Shown here: piece after piece, positions 24,311-32,656 of the stretch
Layout of the letters: the number at the start of each line of letters is the position of its first letter
How positions within the stretch are numbered: the first letter of the stretch is position 1
From: Asanoa iriomotensis
Lineage (GTDB): Bacteria; Actinomycetota; Actinomycetes; Mycobacteriales; Micromonosporaceae
Direction: 5' to 3'
NCBI RefSeq assembly: GCF_016862515.1
Contig: NZ_BONC01000033.1
Coordinates: 33,778 to 97,777, forward strand
Length of the DNA: 64,000 bases
The notes under the pieces: model-generated
Database searches by the model: none
Seen by the model: only the letters and a program-made list of their open reading frames with translations
What the model was told of the DNA's origin: nothing
Translations under genes and position numbers: made by a program

Positions 24311-25279
24311 CTAGATCGTCAGGACGATCCGCCCTGGGACTGTGCCTGTGGCCTGGCGTTGCCAGGCGTCGGTTGCCGCCTCGAGCGGCACTTCCTCGTA
24401 AGCGACCCGGAGCCGGCCAGCCGCGGCGTGCGTGGCGATCTCGCTCAGCGTGCGCGCCTTCTGCGCCGGGCTCAGCTCGTTGTTGGTGTAGCCGAGCACC
24501 CGCAGCGAGCGGCTGCGCAGCGTGGCCGAGTCGAGGGGTGCGGTCTCGGCCGCCGCGCTGCCCAGGTTGACCAGCCGGCCGCCGACACACAACGTGCGCA
24601 GGGCGGCCGCGACCGGCATGCCGAAGACCGGGTCGAGCACCAGGTCGACCGGCCCGTCGCAGGCGTCGCCGAGCCGCCGGGCCAGCGCGGTGACGTCGTC
24701 GTCCGGGTGGATCGCCACCACCGCGTCGGCACCCGCCCGGTGGGCCCGTTCCTGCGCGGCGGTCGAGCGGGCCGCGGCGACCACCCGGCGGGCGCCGTGC
24801 AGCTTGGCGACCTGGATCGCCGCCTGGCCGACCACGCCGCCCGCGCCGAGCACCAGCACCTGCTCACCGGCCGTCAAGCCGCCGCGGTCGGTCAGCGCGT
24901 GCCAGGCCGCGACCGCGGACAGGCCCAGCGCGGCCACCAACCGGTGGTCGACGTCCGGCGGCAGCGGCGCCACGCCGTCGGCCGGCACCACCGCGTGCTC
25001 GGCCATGCTGCCGTCGCCCGGCTTCATGCCGGCGTCCGTGGGGAACCAGACCGGCGTGCCGTCCTCGAGAAGGCCGACGCCCTGCACGCCCGGCACGTAC
25101 GGGCACGCCGGCACGCCGAAGTAGGAGGTGCCGGACGCGCAGAGGAGGTCAAGCGGGGTGATCGGCGCCGCGGTGACCGCGACCCGGAGCTCTCCCTCGC
25201 CGGCCACGGGCACGGCCCGGTCGCCCACCCGCGGCGGCTCGCCGGCCCGCGAGACGACGGCGGCTCGCTGCGTGCTCAT
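24311..25279 (-). CDS. MDR-superfamily oxidoreductase (quinone oxidoreductase-like)
   Basis: Medium-chain dehydrogenase/reductase of 322 aa without obvious catalytic zinc ligands. The nucleotide-binding motif is VLGAGGVVGQAAIQVAK; the N-terminal substrate domain contains PYVPGVQGVG, typical of the quinone oxidoreductase and enoyl-reductase branch. It should use NADPH to reduce an activated double bond or carbonyl. ATG 25279 overlaps the stop of the LigA-like gene by 4 nt, making it the last gene of the dioxygenase operon. It may act on the ring-cleavage product. Confidence 0.88.
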   Translation of the reverse strand: MSTQRAAVVSRAGEPPRVGDRAVPVAGEGELRVAVTAAPITPLDLLCASGTSYFGVPACPYVPGVQGVGLLEDGTPVWFPTDAGMKPGDGSMAEHAVVPADGVAPLPPDVDHRLVAALGLSAVAAWHALTDRGGLTAGEQVLVLGAGGVVGQAAIQVAKLHGARRVVAAARSTAAQERAHRAGADAVVAIHPDDDVTALARRLGDACDGPVDLVLDPVFGMPVAAALRTLCVGGRLVNLGSAAAETAPLDSATLRSRSLRVLGYTNNELSPAQKARTLSEIATHAAAGRLRVAYEEVPLEAATDAWQRQATGTVPGRIVLTI

Positions 25280-25638
25280 GTCGCGATGTCGGGATAGGGC
25301 AGCGAGAAATGTGCCAGCCGGGCCGCGTACTCCTTCTGGAAGGCGAGCGGCTCGGCGTGGTCGCGTTCGAACAGCGCGATGAACAGCGTCAGCGTCAGGA
25401 ACGGGTGCGCGCCGAGCTCGAACAGCTTCACGTAGTCGTGAGTGGACAGCGCCTCCCGCTCCACGTCGTCGAGCCGCAGCCAGGTGCTCGCCTCGCCGCT
25501 GTGCGAGTTGAGGATCGTGTTGGCGACCGAGGATTCCCACCAGGCGACCGTGCCGACCGGATCCTCGCGATAACGCTCCACAAGCGACGGATCGCGGTCG
25601 ACCGTGTAGAGGAACTTGTCCAGCAAGTATTTGCTCAT
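25276..25638 (-). CDS. LigA-like small subunit of extradiol dioxygenase
   Basis: Helical protein of 120 aa resembling the alpha subunits of LigAB-type protocatechuate 4,5-dioxygenases, which cap the active site of the catalytic beta subunit. It has the N-terminal FLYTVDRDPSLVERYREDP helix, a middle LSTHDYVKLFELGAHPFL segment and no metal site of its own. ATG 25638 overlaps the LigB-like stop by 4 nt and its stop overlaps the MDR start by 4 nt. Assignment rests on fold-like features plus adjacency to the LigB-type gene. Confidence 0.75.
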   Translation of the reverse strand: MSKYLLDKFLYTVDRDPSLVERYREDPVGTVAWWESSVANTILNSHSGEASTWLRLDDVEREALSTHDYVKLFELGAHPFLTLTLFIALFERDHAEPLAFQKEYAARLAHFSLPYPDIAT

Positions 25639-26501
25639 GCGGACGGCACTCCGTTCGGATACCAGGTGAAGTAGGCCTCCATCGTGTGGAACAGGTCGAG
25701 CGAGTCGGCGTAGTCGGCCTTCACGCCGGCACCGGCGACACCCATCATCAGCATGAAGTCCATGAAGCCGTGCGTCGCGTTGCCGGGCGCGTGCAGGCTG
25801 TCCAGCGTCACCTCGGCGAGTGCGCCGTCCAGGTCGCCGTTGGCGATCCAGCCGACGGCACGCTCGTCGAACGCCGGGTCCGGGCCGTGCGGGCCGAACT
25901 GCCGCGGGCCGCCCAGCTCCAGCGAGAGGTGACCGGTGCCGACGATGGCCACCCGCAGGTCGCTCGGCCACGACTCGACCAGCTCCCGGATCGTCTGTCC
26001 GAGTTGGACGAAACGCTTCGGCTGCGGCAGCGGCGGCGCGAAGATGTTCGTGTAGATCGGCACGATCGGCAGGTCGGCCTCGGGCCGCAGCGTGATGATC
26101 GGGCAGGTGATGCTGTGGTCGATCCGCAGCTCGTTGCTGAACGCCAGGTCGAAGCCCGCGTCGAGCCCCTCGCGCAGGATGTAGCCGGACAGGTCCTCCT
26201 GGCCGCGCAGCAGCATCCGCGGCAGGCCGAACTCCCGCTCCTCGTTGTGCCAGTTCGCGTCGTAGAACGGCGCCTTGCCGACCAGGAACTGCGGCATGTT
26301 GTCGAGCCAGAGCTGGTGGAAGTGGTCGGAGCCGACCATCACCAGCACGTCCGGGTTGGCCCGGGTCAGCGTCTCCCGGAACGCCAGGATCTTCCGGGTC
26401 CACTCGTCGGCGAAGGGTGGCCGGTCATCGCCCGTCGCGGTGCTCGCGCGGTAGTAGAACGGGTGATGGGTGGAGGCGATGACCGCGACGACGTTGGCCA
26501 T
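25635..26501 (-). CDS. LigB-type class III extradiol ring-cleavage dioxygenase
   Basis: Catalytic-subunit homologue of 288 aa of protocatechuate 4,5-dioxygenase-like enzymes, which open catechol-type rings with Fe(II) and O2. Candidate iron ligands are His12 (ASTHHPF) and His60/His62 (GSDHFHQ). His191 (VGTGHLSLELGG) matches the second-sphere base. By eye, the C-terminal Glu ligand expected near residue 245 is not obvious: the region reads NATHGFMDF where relatives often have an acidic residue after the His. This may be real divergence or a misalignment. It is coupled to the LigA-like gene. The ring substrate is unknown. Confidence 0.85.
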   Translation of the reverse strand: MANVVAVIASTHHPFYYRASTATGDDRPPFADEWTRKILAFRETLTRANPDVLVMVGSDHFHQLWLDNMPQFLVGKAPFYDANWHNEEREFGLPRMLLRGQEDLSGYILREGLDAGFDLAFSNELRIDHSITCPIITLRPEADLPIVPIYTNIFAPPLPQPKRFVQLGQTIRELVESWPSDLRVAIVGTGHLSLELGGPRQFGPHGPDPAFDERAVGWIANGDLDGALAEVTLDSLHAPGNATHGFMDFMLMMGVAGAGVKADYADSLDLFHTMEAYFTWYPNGVPSA

Positions 26502-26512
26502 GCCCGCTCCTC

Positions 26513-27301
26513 TCAGTCTTGGGTCGGCGGAACGTACTTCGCGTGCCGGTCGACGGTGGTGTAGACGTCCATGCCGATCGGCGACCGCTGCTCCTCGGCG
26601 AGGTGGCCCAGCAGGCCGGCGGCGCGGGCCAGCAGCGCGAAGCCGCGCAGCAGGTCGACCGGCAGGCCGAGGTCGGCGAGCGCGGCGCCGGCCACGCCGG
26701 CGCCGTTCAGCGGGAGCGTGCGGCCGAGGATCTCCGGATGGACCCGGCCGATCGCCTGGAACAGCCGCAGATGCGGGCCCTCCAGCCCTTCCTCACGCGC
26801 GATGCCGATCAGCACCGGCGTGCGCGGGTCCTCGACCTTGTGCACCGGGTGCCCGAGCCCGGGCACGAACCGCTTGGCGGCCCGGGCCTCGACAAGGGCG
26901 ACCCGGGCCAGCTCGTCGAACTCCGCGTCGGTGGCCGGCGAGACGTCGCGGAGCGTCGCGGCTAGGAACCGGCCGCAGTCCTCGGTCACGCCGAGGAACC
27001 GGGAGCCGCCGCCGAGCAGCCCGGCCGCGAGCGCGCCCTGGATCGACTCGGGCGCGCTCAGGTAGGTCAGGCGGGCGGCGATCGCGGTCGGGGTGAAGCC
27101 GTGGTCGGCCAGCGCGACCAGCACGGTCTCGAACACCCGGGTCTCGCCCGGCGACGGCCGCCGCTGGGTGACCAACCAGAACGCCAGCTCGCCGAAGCCG
27201 ACCTTGCCCATCAGGTCGGCGGCCAGGTCCTGCCCGAGCAGCGAGATGCGGGTCGCGTCGGACGTGCCGATCGCGGTGCCGAAGCTCAGCTCTTCAGCCA
27301 T
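26513..27301 (-). CDS. Citryl-CoA lyase / citrate synthase-like protein
   Basis: Single-domain citrate-synthase-superfamily protein of 262 aa, much shorter than true citrate synthases (about 370-430 aa). This matches citryl-CoA lyase-type proteins, which cleave citryl-CoA or analogues to acetyl-CoA and a keto acid. The active-site region KRFVPGLGHPVHKVEDPR carries the conserved His; LNGAGVAGAALADLGLP is also typical. It overlaps the CoA-transferase gene by 16 nt and precedes the dioxygenase gene by 11 nt. The actual acyl-CoA is unknown; a hydroxylated tricarboxylate derived from ring cleavage is one possibility. Confidence 0.82.
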   Translation of the reverse strand: MAEELSFGTAIGTSDATRISLLGQDLAADLMGKVGFGELAFWLVTQRRPSPGETRVFETVLVALADHGFTPTAIAARLTYLSAPESIQGALAAGLLGGGSRFLGVTEDCGRFLAATLRDVSPATDAEFDELARVALVEARAAKRFVPGLGHPVHKVEDPRTPVLIGIAREEGLEGPHLRLFQAIGRVHPEILGRTLPLNGAGVAGAALADLGLPVDLLRGFALLARAAGLLGHLAEEQRSPIGMDVYTTVDRHAKYVPPTQD

Positions 27302-28419
27302 GCGCGGATCTCCTGTCCGTGTTCGTCGAGCCCCGGCGGCGGCAGCTCGTAGCGCGGCGGCGTCGCGGAGAACGTGATCGGGTGGCGCACGCCGGGCACC
27401 CCGCCGACCTCCACCACCGGGTCCAGACCGAGATCCCGGGCGTACGCGACGCCGCCGTCGAGCGTGTTGATCGGCGCGCACGGCACGCCGGCCGCGATCA
27501 GGTCGCGGAACCACTCGTCCTTGGTGCGCGCCTGCAGCGCCTCGACCAGCAGCGGCCGCAGTGCGTCCCGGTTGGCCGTGCGGTCCTGGTTGCGGGTGAA
27601 GCGCGGGTCGTCGACCAGCTCCGGGGTGCCCAGCACCTGGCACAGCTTGCGGAACTGCCCGTCGTTGCCGGCGATCACGATCAGCTCGCCGTCGGCGGTG
27701 GGCAGCGGCTCGTACGGGAACAGGCTCGGGTGCGCGTTGCCCATCCGGAACGGCACGGTGTCGCCGGCGACCACCGCGCTGCTGTGGTTGACCAGCCCCG
27801 ACAGCGCCGACGAGAGCAGGTTGACCTCGATGTGCTGGCCGCGCCCGGAGGCACCGCGGCTGTGCAGGGCGGCCAGGATGCCGATGTTGGCGTGCAGCCC
27901 GGCCATCACGTCGAAGACCGAGATGCCCGCGCGGTACGGCGGCCCGTCCGGGTCGCCGGTCAGGCTCATCAGGCCGGAGATCGCCTGCACCATCAGGTCG
28001 TAGCCGGGGATCGACGCGCCCTCGCCCGAGCCGAAGCCGCTGATCGAGGCGTAGACGATGCCCGCGTTGGCGGCGGCGACCGTGTCGTAGTCGAGCCCGA
28101 ACCGGGCGAGCCCGCCCGGCTTGAAGTTCTCGATCATCACGTCGGCGCGCCGGGCCAACTCCTGCGCCGCGGCGAGGTCGTCGGGGTCGCGCAGATCCAG
28201 CGCGATCGACCGCTTGTTGCGGTTGATGCCCAGGTAGTAGGTCGCCACCCCGTCGCGCACCGGTGGCATCCAGGTGCGGGTGTCGTCGCCGCCCGGGCCC
28301 TCGACCTTGACCACGTCGGCACCCAGGTCCGCGAGGAGCATCGTCGCGTACGGCCCGGCGAGGATGCGGGAGAAATCGGCCACCAGGATGCCCTTGAGCG
28401 GCCCGTTGTTCTCCGCCAC
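27286..28419 (-). CDS. CaiB/BaiF (class III) CoA-transferase
   Basis: Family III CoA-transferase of 377 aa. The N-terminal VADFSRILAGPYATMLLADLGADVVKVE and INRNKRSIALDL blocks are diagnostic. The catalytic Asp is probably Asp170 (ISVFDVMAGLHA), at the position of Asp169 in formyl-CoA transferase. The C-terminal part has GNDGQFRKLC and GVPCAPINT. Start GTG 28419 follows GGGGTTGGTGG. First gene of the leftward operon, it probably activates a carboxylate intermediate for the citryl-CoA-lyase-like protein encoded next. An IclR-type dyad lies 33 nt upstream. Confidence 0.92.
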   Translation of the reverse strand: MAENNGPLKGILVADFSRILAGPYATMLLADLGADVVKVEGPGGDDTRTWMPPVRDGVATYYLGINRNKRSIALDLRDPDDLAAAQELARRADVMIENFKPGGLARFGLDYDTVAAANAGIVYASISGFGSGEGASIPGYDLMVQAISGLMSLTGDPDGPPYRAGISVFDVMAGLHANIGILAALHSRGASGRGQHIEVNLLSSALSGLVNHSSAVVAGDTVPFRMGNAHPSLFPYEPLPTADGELIVIAGNDGQFRKLCQVLGTPELVDDPRFTRNQDRTANRDALRPLLVEALQARTKDEWFRDLIAAGVPCAPINTLDGGVAYARDLGLDPVVEVGGVPGVRHPITFSATPPRYELPPPGLDEHGQEIRAWLKS

Positions 28420-28451
28420 CCCACCAACCCCTTTGTCGAGTGTCCGCCCAA

Positions 28452-28465
28452 CGGACGACCGTCCG
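28452..28465. promoter_or_regulatory. Candidate IclR operator A (CGGAC-N4-GTCCG)
   Basis: Perfect dyad in the divergent 183-bp promoter region, with a further GTCCG half-site at 28442-28446. An identical-type dyad occurs at 28574. The IclR gene at 30031 is the likely binding protein. Confidence 0.55.
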
Positions 28466-28573
28466 CTGACTTCATCTTGGTCGTGATCTGGCTCATCGCG
28501 CAACAGCTTGGACCCTTGACGTTCACGTGTGCCCAGGCTCACAATCGCCACGTTCGAGCGGCTGGCCGCTAGG

Positions 28574-28587
28574 CGGACTCATGTCCG
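28574..28587. promoter_or_regulatory. Candidate IclR operator B (CGGAC-N4-GTCCG)
   Basis: Second copy of the CGGAC-N4-GTCCG dyad, 15 nt upstream of the amidohydrolase ATG and next to its GGAG ribosome site. Shared symmetry and spacing with 28452-28465 suggest common control of both divergent operons. Confidence 0.55.
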
Positions 28588-28602
28588 ATAGGAGTGACGG
28601 CG

Positions 28603-30027
28603 ATGAGCGTGCTGTTTCGCAACGGCCTCGTACTGACCATGGACAACAACCACACCGTCCTGCGGGATGCGGACGTGCTCGTGGTCGATGACAAGATCGC
28701 CGAAATCGGCACCGGGCTGACCGCGCCCGAGGGCACCACGGTGATCGACGCGTCGGGCGGCATCGTGCTGCCCGGCATGATCGACACGCACCGGCACATG
28801 TGGCAGACCGCGATGCGGGGCTACGGCGCCGACTGGACGCTGACGCAGTACTTCGTCTGGTACTACCTGGAGTCCGGCAAGCGGTTCCGGCCACAGGACA
28901 TCTACGCCGGCAACCTGCTGGGCGCGCTGGAGGCGATCGACGCCGGCGTGACCACCACCGTCGACTGGTCGCACGGCCTGCAGACCGTCGACCACGCCGA
29001 GGCCGCGGTCGACGCGCTGGAGGCGGTCCCCGGCCGGTTCGTGCTGGCGTACGGCAACATCCAGCAGGGGCCCTGGCAGTGGTCGACGGCGCCGGAGTTC
29101 CGCGACTTCGTCAATCGCCGCCTGCACGGCAAGGGCGACATGCTCGGCTTCCAGATGGCCTTCGACGTGACCGGCGACCCGGCGTTCCCGGAGAAGGCCG
29201 CCTTCGAGGTGGCTCGCGAGCTCGGCGCGCCGGTGACCACCCACGCCGGCGTCTGGGGTGCCACCAACGACGACGGCATCCGGCTGATGCACGAGAACGG
29301 CTTCATGACGCCGCAGACCGTCTACGTGCACGCGGCGACGTTGACCCGCGACTCGTACAACCGGATCGCGGCGACCGGCGGGTCGGTCTCCGTCTCCACG
29401 GAGAGCGAGCAGAGCGCCGGCCAGGGCTACCCGCCCACCTGGCAGCTCCGGCACCACGACATACCCGTGTCGCTGTCGATGGACACGAGCGTGTGGTGGA
29501 GCGGTGACCTGTTCACCGCGATGCGCACCACGCTCGGCGCCGACCGGTCCCGGGAGCACCTGGAGGCGCACGGCCGGCAGGACACCGTCACACACTGCCA
29601 CCTGCGGGCCGAGCAGGTCGTCGACTGGGCGACCATGGGTGGCGCCCGGGCGCTCGGGCTGGACTCGCTGGTCGGCAGCCTGGAGCCCGGCAAGAAGGCC
29701 GACGTCGTGCTGATCAAGAACGACCGGTCCCCGGTGATGTTCCCGGTGCTCAACGTGTACGGGCATGTGGCGTTCCAGGCGCAGCGGGCCGACGTCGACA
29801 CGGTCGTGGTCAACGGCCGGATCGTCAAGCGCGACGGCGCACTGGTCGACGCCGACCTGGCCACCGCCCGCCAGAAGATCACCGAGACCATCGACTACCT
29901 CGTCGGTGACATGGGCGAGGAGGCGTGGCTCAAGGGCATGAACCCGGACGTCCCGGAGACCAGCGTGTCGGAGAACCCCTACACCTACACCGACTACGAC
30001 GCCGGCTCGGCGCAATGGAAGCATTGA
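28603..30027 (+). CDS. Amidohydrolase, TRZ/ATZ deaminase-like
   Basis: Metal-dependent hydrolase of 474 aa of the chlorohydrolase/deaminase branch. It shows DTHRHMWQTAMRG (metal His63, His65), a further His in THAGVWG, VHAATLTRD and the barrel Asp in SMDTSVWW, and ends with LGLDSLVGSLEPGKKADVVLI. Family members deaminate or dechlorinate purines, pyrimidines and triazines. ATG 28603 is set by GGAG at 28591-28594; GTG 28594 would overlap that site. It is divergent from the CoA-transferase operon and followed 3 nt later by the IclR regulator. It could open a pathway for an amino-substituted ring compound. Confidence 0.9.
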   Translation: MSVLFRNGLVLTMDNNHTVLRDADVLVVDDKIAEIGTGLTAPEGTTVIDASGGIVLPGMIDTHRHMWQTAMRGYGADWTLTQYFVWYYLESGKRFRPQDIYAGNLLGALEAIDAGVTTTVDWSHGLQTVDHAEAAVDALEAVPGRFVLAYGNIQQGPWQWSTAPEFRDFVNRRLHGKGDMLGFQMAFDVTGDPAFPEKAAFEVARELGAPVTTHAGVWGATNDDGIRLMHENGFMTPQTVYVHAATLTRDSYNRIAATGGSVSVSTESEQSAGQGYPPTWQLRHHDIPVSLSMDTSVWWSGDLFTAMRTTLGADRSREHLEAHGRQDTVTHCHLRAEQVVDWATMGGARALGLDSLVGSLEPGKKADVVLIKNDRSPVMFPVLNVYGHVAFQAQRADVDTVVVNGRIVKRDGALVDADLATARQKITETIDYLVGDMGEEAWLKGMNPDVPETSVSENPYTYTDYDAGSAQWKH

Positions 30028-30030
30028 GGA

Positions 30031-30831
30031 ATGGCACGCGAGTCCGGACCTGACTTCATCGAAGCGCTGGCCCGTGGGCTCGACGTGCTCCGCTCGTTCC
30101 CGGCCGGCCAGCCCGTGCGCACGCTCAGCGACCTCGCGGGCGCGACCGGGCTGGCCCGGCCGACGGTGCGGCGGATCCTGCTGACCCTCGAGGAGCTGGG
30201 CTACGTCCGGGCCGCCGACCGGGGCTACGCGCTGACACCGCGGGTGCTCGAGCTCGGGATGGCGTACGTCAACTCGCTGAGCATGTGGGACGTCGCCCGG
30301 CCGCACATGGAACGACTGGTCGCGCAGACCAACGAGTCCAGCTCGATGGCCCAGCTCGACGGCACTGACATCGTCTACGTCGCCCGGGTCGCGGTACCCA
30401 AGATCGTGACGCTCGCGGTCTCGATCGGCACCCGCTTCCCGGCGCCACCGACCTCGATGGGCAAGGTGCTGCTGGCCGCGCTGCCGCCGGACGCGCTGAC
30501 CTCGGTGCTGGCCGAGCCGTCCCGGTCCGGCATCACGCCGCGCTGGCAGCCGTCCCGGGACGAGCTCGACAAGTCGTTGCGGGAGGTGCGGGCGAAGGGC
30601 TGGGCCCTGGCCGACCAGGACCTGGCGCCCGGCATCCGCTCGGTCGCGACGAGTGTCCGGGACGGCGACGGCAAAGTGGTCGCGGCGATCAACGTGACCG
30701 TGCACGCCGCCGAGACCACCGTGGAACGGCTGACCGAGGAACACCTGCCCCGGTTGCTCCGGTGCGCGGCCGACATCAGCCACGACTGGGCCCTGCTGGG
30801 CGCGGTCCCCATGGTGGTGACCGCGCCCTAA
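30031..30831 (+). CDS. IclR-family transcriptional regulator
   Basis: Regulator of 266 aa close in design to PcaR/PcaU. The winged helix (about 10-70: FIEALARGLDVLRSFPAGQPVRTLSDLAGATGLARPTVRRIL) is followed by the effector domain, with SSMAQLDGTDIVYVARV and PAPPTSMGKVLLAAL. PcaR-like members control beta-ketoadipate and other aromatic pathways. It starts 3 nt after the amidohydrolase stop. The two CGGAC-N4-GTCCG dyads in the divergent promoter region are its likely targets. Confidence 0.93.
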   Translation: MARESGPDFIEALARGLDVLRSFPAGQPVRTLSDLAGATGLARPTVRRILLTLEELGYVRAADRGYALTPRVLELGMAYVNSLSMWDVARPHMERLVAQTNESSSMAQLDGTDIVYVARVAVPKIVTLAVSIGTRFPAPPTSMGKVLLAALPPDALTSVLAEPSRSGITPRWQPSRDELDKSLREVRAKGWALADQDLAPGIRSVATSVRDGDGKVVAAINVTVHAAETTVERLTEEHLPRLLRCAADISHDWALLGAVPMVVTAP

Positions 30832-30836
30832 CGGTG

Positions 30837-32009
30837 TTACGGGGTGTACGAGAGCAACTGCCGATCGGCGTTGGCCGCCGACTCGACGCTCCTGGCGATC
30901 ACCCGGTCGTCCTTGTCCAGGCGCAACAGCTCGGACTGGCCGCCGCTCTTCACCCGGGCCAGCATCCCGCCGTCGGGCAGGAACACCACGCCGACCAGCT
31001 CGCCCTTGTCGATCGGCAGGTCGACGACCTTCCGAGCCGAGACGTCGAGGAGCGTGTCACACCGCGCGACGCTGCCCCCGATGTCGCCGTAGGTGCCGTC
31101 GACCGGGGACGTCAGGACGCAGACCCGGTCGCCGTCGGCCGAGATCCCGACCATGTCGGTGTAGACCCGCTCGCCGATGATGTCCCGGCCGAGCGTCACC
31201 CGGTCTCCGCCACCGAGGTCCTCGACGATGACCGAGTTCGTGATCTTCCCCTGGCCCGCCACGAGACTGAAGGTCGCCACCCGCTTGCCGTCGGCCGACA
31301 GGCGGTAGTGGCACAACTCCGCCCGGCCGTAGTGGTGGGTCATCGAGCCGTCGATCTCGACCAGGTTCAGCTGCGTGGGTGGTTTCTCGTTCTGGCTCGG
31401 TGGATACGCGACGATCATCAGTTGCTTCGAGTCCGCGGACCAGATCGGCTCCTGGCACAGCGGCTCGGCCTCGCGGGCCAGGACTCGGCGGTTGCCGCCG
31501 TCCAGGTCGGACACCAGGAGATCGCTGCCGTAGTCGCCGGTGGCGTCGTCGAGGATCCACGCGACCTGCTTGCCGTCCGGCGAGACGGTCACGTTGGCGG
31601 GGTTCCCGCCCGGGTACTGGCGGCCGTTGAGATAGACCTTGCCGTCCAGACCCTTGTAGAACACCTTGCCGGCGACCTTGGGCAGTTCCGGCTCGGTCGG
31701 CGGCGTGCTGGTCTCGGTGTCCTGGGACGGGGTGGTCGTGGGCGCGGGCGTCGTCGGGGTCGGCGTAACCGTCTCGACGGGGCCGATCGGCGGCGGGGTC
31801 GGGGTGTCCTGGCTCGCGGCCACGAAACCGACCGTCGGACCGCCGACGAACAGCACGGCGCCGGTGGCGATGGCGGCCACGCCGGCCTTGCGGCGGCGGC
31901 GGACCCAGCGGCGCGCGGCCGCGGTGCCCGGCGGGGTGACGTAGGGGGTCACCTCGTCGCGGAACTCGGTGAACATGTTGGCCAGGCGGGCGTCGTCGAT
32001 GTCAGGCAC
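30837..32009 (-). CDS. Membrane-anchored PD40/TolB-like beta-propeller protein, probable sigma-factor partner
   Basis: Protein of 390 aa. Residues 1-40 are cytoplasmic (VPDIDDARLANMFTEFRDEVTPYV), followed by a TM segment at about 43-64 and a Pro/Thr-rich extracytoplasmic linker. The C-terminal propeller has repeated VSPDGKQVAW, WSADSKQL, LSADGKRVA and ISADGDRVCV motifs. GTG 32009 overlaps the sigma factor gene by 8 nt. The layout of cytoplasmic tail, TM and external sensor next to an ECF gene suggests an anti-sigma-like or co-sensor role. No zinc-binding anti-sigma motif is present. Confidence 0.82.
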   Translation of the reverse strand: MPDIDDARLANMFTEFRDEVTPYVTPPGTAAARRWVRRRRKAGVAAIATGAVLFVGGPTVGFVAASQDTPTPPPIGPVETVTPTPTTPAPTTTPSQDTETSTPPTEPELPKVAGKVFYKGLDGKVYLNGRQYPGGNPANVTVSPDGKQVAWILDDATGDYGSDLLVSDLDGGNRRVLAREAEPLCQEPIWSADSKQLMIVAYPPSQNEKPPTQLNLVEIDGSMTHHYGRAELCHYRLSADGKRVATFSLVAGQGKITNSVIVEDLGGGDRVTLGRDIIGERVYTDMVGISADGDRVCVLTSPVDGTYGDIGGSVARCDTLLDVSARKVVDLPIDKGELVGVVFLPDGGMLARVKSGGQSELLRLDKDDRVIARSVESAANADRQLLSYTP

Positions 32010-32541
32010 GGTCCGCCTCCTTGTCGGTGAGCTGGGCGGCGAGCGCGGCACGACCGCGATGCAGCCACGATTTGACTGTGTTGTCGGAAACGTTCTCCTG
32101 GCGGGCGATCTCGGCGACCGGCAGATCGGCCAGGTAGTGCAGGATCACCGCGCGGCGGTGGTCCGGCTTGAGCGTGGCGAGCGCGCGGGCCAGGGCGACC
32201 CGGTCCGGGCTGGGCTCCGCCACGTGCTCCGGGCGCTGCTGCTTGAGGAACAGCGCGGCGGTTTTCGCCCGGCGCCACCGGCTCGTGGCCAGATTCCAGG
32301 CGACCCGGCGCACCCAGGCCGACGGGTCGTCGTACTCGGTCAACTTCGTCCACCGGGCGAGCGCCCGGCAGAACGCCTCCTGCACGACGTCCTGCGCACC
32401 GCCCAGATCCCTCGTGTACGCGTACACCTGGATGGTCAACGAATGGAAGTTGGCCGCGTAGAACTCTTCGAAGCTCGTCTGACCTGGCGGCCCGAACCCG
32501 GGCACCACGTCGAGGTCGCCCCCGTCTCGCAAGGAAACCAC
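32002..32541 (-). CDS. ECF sigma factor, SigE family of actinomycetes
   Basis: RNA polymerase sigma factor of 179 aa. Region 2 is FEEFYAANFHSLTIQVYAYTRDLGGAQDVVQEAFCRALARW; region 4 is LKPDHRRAVILHYLADLPVAEIARQENVSDNTVKSWLHRGRAAL. This fits the compact SigE-like ECF group common in actinomycetes. Start is GTG 32541. Stop overlaps the propeller protein start by 8 nt. Target promoters are unknown. Confidence 0.9.
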   Translation of the reverse strand: MVSLRDGGDLDVVPGFGPPGQTSFEEFYAANFHSLTIQVYAYTRDLGGAQDVVQEAFCRALARWTKLTEYDDPSAWVRRVAWNLATSRWRRAKTAALFLKQQRPEHVAEPSPDRVALARALATLKPDHRRAVILHYLADLPVAEIARQENVSDNTVKSWLHRGRAALAAQLTDKEADRA

Positions 32542-32656
32542 CGTCCTCGCATCCTCCCCGATCGCGGCCGTCCCGTGTGGAGAGCCGATCGCCGACTACA
32601 CGCGTGCTGCCGTGCGCCGGTTGCGGAGGTTCTTCAGCCGTGGATCCGACAGTGCC

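Noticed and set aside
28579..30783. 734-codon frame antisense to the amidohydrolase and IclR genes
   Set aside because: His/Arg/Val/Gly-rich shadow with no motif; the + strand encodes two clear families.
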